A stretch of 64,000 bases of DNA from UBA5109 sp038148755 (GTDB taxonomy: Bacteria; Pseudomonadota; Gammaproteobacteria; Pseudomonadales; Pseudohongiellaceae). The notes below the pieces were generated by a model, which searched no databases, was not told the origin of the DNA, and was given only the letters and a program-made list of their open reading frames with translations. Below, piece by piece: positions 61,979-64,000 of the stretch. Numbering within the stretch: position 1 is the stretch's first letter; each line of letters opens with the position of its first letter. The stretch is taken from the NCBI GenBank assembly GCA_038148755.1, contig JAYQWA010000005.1, positions 45,891 to 109,890 of the forward strand, given 5' to 3'. A program made the position numbers and the translations under genes.

Positions 61979-62187
61979 AAAACGAGGCGATAGATTCTAC
62001 GTGATTCATTCTGATCATACAAAAAATCTCTTTTGAATAAGGACAGTTTATCTGCTTTAATTATTGCCAGTTTACCGCGTAAATCTTTTTTATATTTCAG
62101 TCGAAATAAAGCTACAAATTTTACCGGATAGACCCTAGTTTAATTATAGAAATTTCATATAAATCAATATCTAACGCAGGTAAATCA

Positions 62188-63255
62188 ATGGCAGAGCAGG
62201 ATAACAACAGAGAAAAAGCGCTTAGTGCGGCCTTAGCACAAATAGAAAAGCAGTTCGGCAAAGGTTCGATGATGCGCATGGGTGATTCAGAGCGTGTAGC
62301 CATTCCTGCCATATCAACCGGCTCTTTAGGTCTGGATGTAGCACTGGGAATCGGTGGACTACCCAAAGGGCGTGTCGTTGAAATTTATGGACCTGAATCC
62401 TCCGGTAAAACAACGCTGACTTTACAGGTTATTGCCGAGGCGCAAAAGGCAGGGGGTACCTGTGCATTTATAGATGCGGAACATGCGCTGGATCCTATCT
62501 ATGCAGGCAATCTCGGTGTCAATGTTGATGATTTATTGGTGAGCCAGCCGGATACCGGTGAACAGGCACTGGAAATCTGCGATATGATAGTGCGTTCCGG
62601 AGCCGTTGATGTTGTGGTGGTGGATTCTGTTGCCGCTCTAACGCCTCGCGCTGAGATCGAAGGCGATATGGGTGACAGTCATATGGGCTTGCAGGCCCGT
62701 CTGATGTCACAAGCATTGCGTAAAATGACGGGAAACATTAAGAACTCAAATACCCTGGTGATTTTTATTAACCAGATTCGTATGAAGATCGGGGTTATGT
62801 TTGGCTCACCTGAAACGACTACTGGAGGTAATGCGCTTAAATTTTATTCGTCTGTACGCTTGGATATCCGCCGAATCGGCGCAATCAAGGAAGGCGAAGA
62901 AGTCGTTGGTAATGAAACCCGTGTCAAGGTGGTAAAAAATAAAGTGGCGCCGCCATTCAAACAGGTTGAATTCCAGATTTATTATGGCGAAGGGATTTCC
63001 CGTCTGGGTGAGATTATTGATATGGGCGTTAAGCATGATTTGGTGGAAAAATCCGGAGCCTGGTATGCCTACAAGGGTGAAAAGATCGGTCAGGGGAAAA
63101 AGAATGCCATCCAGTATCTAGAAGAAAATCCTGAAGTGGCTCAGGAAATTGAAACGACGCTCAGAGAGCTATTGCTTGCCAAGCCAGGCAAACCAAAAGA
63201 TTCACCAGCGCAGGTTGACGAAGAACCAGACGAGGTTGCTGTCGCTGGAGAATAG
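62188..63255 (+). CDS. recA: Recombinase RecA
   Basis: RecA forms the strand-exchange filament and triggers LexA self-cleavage in the SOS response. It has 355 residues. EKQFGKGSMMRMGD, Walker A GPESSGKTTLTLQ (about 67-79), VDSVAALTPRAEIEGDMGDS, and the DNA-binding loops MSQALRKMTGNI and NQIRMKIGVMFG...GGNALKFY are identical in pattern to other gammaproteobacteria. An acidic C-terminal tail is present. I see no CTG-N10-CAG LexA box in the 208-base upstream region. recX follows after 11 bases. Confidence 0.98.
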   Translation: MAEQDNNREKALSAALAQIEKQFGKGSMMRMGDSERVAIPAISTGSLGLDVALGIGGLPKGRVVEIYGPESSGKTTLTLQVIAEAQKAGGTCAFIDAEHALDPIYAGNLGVNVDDLLVSQPDTGEQALEICDMIVRSGAVDVVVVDSVAALTPRAEIEGDMGDSHMGLQARLMSQALRKMTGNIKNSNTLVIFINQIRMKIGVMFGSPETTTGGNALKFYSSVRLDIRRIGAIKEGEEVVGNETRVKVVKNKVAPPFKQVEFQIYYGEGISRLGEIIDMGVKHDLVEKSGAWYAYKGEKIGQGKKNAIQYLEENPEVAQEIETTLRELLLAKPGKPKDSPAQVDEEPDEVAVAGE

Positions 63256-63266
63256 GCTCGCAATTT

Positions 63267-63725
63267 GTGAGTATGGATACCTCAGAAAAACCTGAATTTG
63301 CTATTTGCCGTGCCGCAATGGATTTGCTGGCGCGGCGGGAACATTCCTTCAAAGAATTAGTCCAAAAGTTATCTGCCAGATTCCAAGAGGAAGATATTTT
63401 TCCTGCACTGGAAAAACTCAGGGATGAAAACCTGCAATCAGATCAGCGTTATCTGGATGCCTATGTACGTTTTCGACGAAATAAAGGCTTCGGGCCTTTA
63501 AAGATAGAGTCAGAGCTCTATGGTAAAGGCTTGGATTCTGGCGAAGTCAGGGAATGTCTTTATAGTGAAGAAAATGACTGGGAGGGGCTATGCCGTCAGG
63601 CTTTAGAAAAACGCTTTCCAGTGATAAATACCAGTAATGTTAAAGAAAGAGCAAAGTGTGAGCGCTTTTTGGTGCAGAGGGGTTTTTCCCATGAGCACAT
63701 CAAAACCGCAATAAATTTGGCTTAG
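63267..63725 (+). CDS. recX: Regulatory protein RecX
   Basis: RecX limits RecA filament growth by capping and binding in the groove. It has 152 residues arranged as three-helix repeats: ICRAAMDLLARREHSFKELV, then YVRFRRNKGFGPLKIESELY and CERFLVQRGFSHEHIKTAI. It is co-transcribed with recA and followed after 26 bases by an rfaH-like gene. The ORF could begin a few codons later (GTG/ATG alternatives), with little effect. Confidence 0.93.
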   Translation: MSMDTSEKPEFAICRAAMDLLARREHSFKELVQKLSARFQEEDIFPALEKLRDENLQSDQRYLDAYVRFRRNKGFGPLKIESELYGKGLDSGEVRECLYSEENDWEGLCRQALEKRFPVINTSNVKERAKCERFLVQRGFSHEHIKTAINLA

Positions 63726-63751
63726 ATTAAAAGTAGTTTAGAGCAGATCAA

Positions 63752-64000
63752 ATGGCATCCAGTTGGTATTTAATCCACAGTAAACCCCGAGAAGAATACA
63801 GAGCACTTGAGCATCTGGAAAATCAGGGCTTTGAAGTCTTTTTACCACGGTTGCAATCTTGTAAGTTACGTAAAGGTAAACAGGCCAAGGTAGTAGAGCC
63901 GCTTTTTACCAGGTATTTTTTTATCTGCCTGGATAAAGTATCAAGCCAATGGCACAAGATAAGTTCTACGCGAGGCGTTGGGGGTTTGGTGCGTTTTTCA
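63752..64000 (+). CDS. rfaH: RfaH-like transcription antiterminator, N-terminal part (runs off the right edge)
   Basis: This is a NusG-like elongation factor that, in RfaH, recruits ribosomes and prevents pausing in long operons such as LPS or capsule operons. I translated the frame by hand from ATG 63752: MASSWYLIHSKPREEYRALE, then EHLENQGFEVFLPRLQS, FTRYFFICLD and STRGVGGLVRFS. WYL-x-x-KP and the RGV-x-x-LVRF motif belong to the NGN domain of the RfaH group rather than NusG. Only 83 of about 165 residues are in the window; the C-terminal KOW domain is missing. The assignment to rfaH over another NusG paralogue is likely but not certain. Confidence 0.85.
   Translation, partial: MASSWYLIHSKPREEYRALEHLENQGFEVFLPRLQSCKLRKGKQAKVVEPLFTRYFFICLDKVSSQWHKISSTRGVGGLVRFS

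Overview
The window is a chromosomal segment of a Gram-negative gammaproteobacterium, probably a marine or other aquatic relative of the Pseudomonadales/Cellvibrionales. The evidence is the lipid A and BAM outer-membrane genes, the order nlpD-rpoS-fdxA-mutS-recA-recX, a long-form Pseudomonas-like DapD, and regulators of the 'proteobacterial dedicated sortase' type. Composition is moderate to AT-leaning. No tRNA, rRNA, CRISPR array, insertion sequence or prophage was recognised.

Region 1 (1-9.8 kb) is catabolic. A leftward operon ligK-ligU-ligJ-ligI-ligA-ligB-ligC-pobA encodes hydroxylation of 4-hydroxybenzoate to protocatechuate and the complete 4,5-cleavage route to pyruvate and oxaloacetate. 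A divergent LysR-type regulator with two tandem winged-helix domains lies beside it, across an intergenic region rich in inverted repeats. An exported (Tat-type) type B carboxylesterase follows and may release aromatic acids from esters.

Region 2 (10-23 kb) is mosaic. It holds a GST and pdsO facing the two-component pair pdsR/pdsS, which are parts of the dedicated sortase system without a sortase or target here. Next come a secreted catalase-peroxidase, a DUF4159 protein, a secreted metallo-beta-lactamase-fold hydrolase with an inserted EF-hand pair, and a GntR-type DNA-binding domain fused to a Bacteroidetes-like PurM (AIR synthase) domain. The fusion gene is preceded by a perfect 11-6-11 dyad and diverges from rsmJ. 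Region 2 ends with rsmJ and leads into dapE and dapD.

Region 3 (23.6-58 kb) is a large housekeeping block: arsC-like, glnD and map leftward; then rightward rpsB-tsf-pyrH-frr-uppS-cdsA-dxr-rseP-bamA-skp-lpxD-fabZ-lpxA-lpxB-rnhB-dnaE-accA-tilS-pyrG-kdsA-eno-ftsB-ispD-ispF-truD-pcm-popT(DUF368)-nlpD. It couples translation, isoprenoid and phospholipid synthesis, outer-membrane assembly, lipid A and Kdo synthesis, fatty-acid initiation, replication and division. S2 carries a long Lys/Ala-rich tail, BamA is enlarged, and surE is missing from its usual truD-pcm slot.

Region 4 (58-64 kb) holds rpoS, fdxA and mutS (both leftward), recA-recX, and the start of an rfaH-like antiterminator running off the end. 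The strongest candidates for something undescribed are the GntR-PurM fusion with its dyad, the sortase-less Pds regulators, the EF-hand MBL hydrolase and the tandem-HTH LysR regulator.
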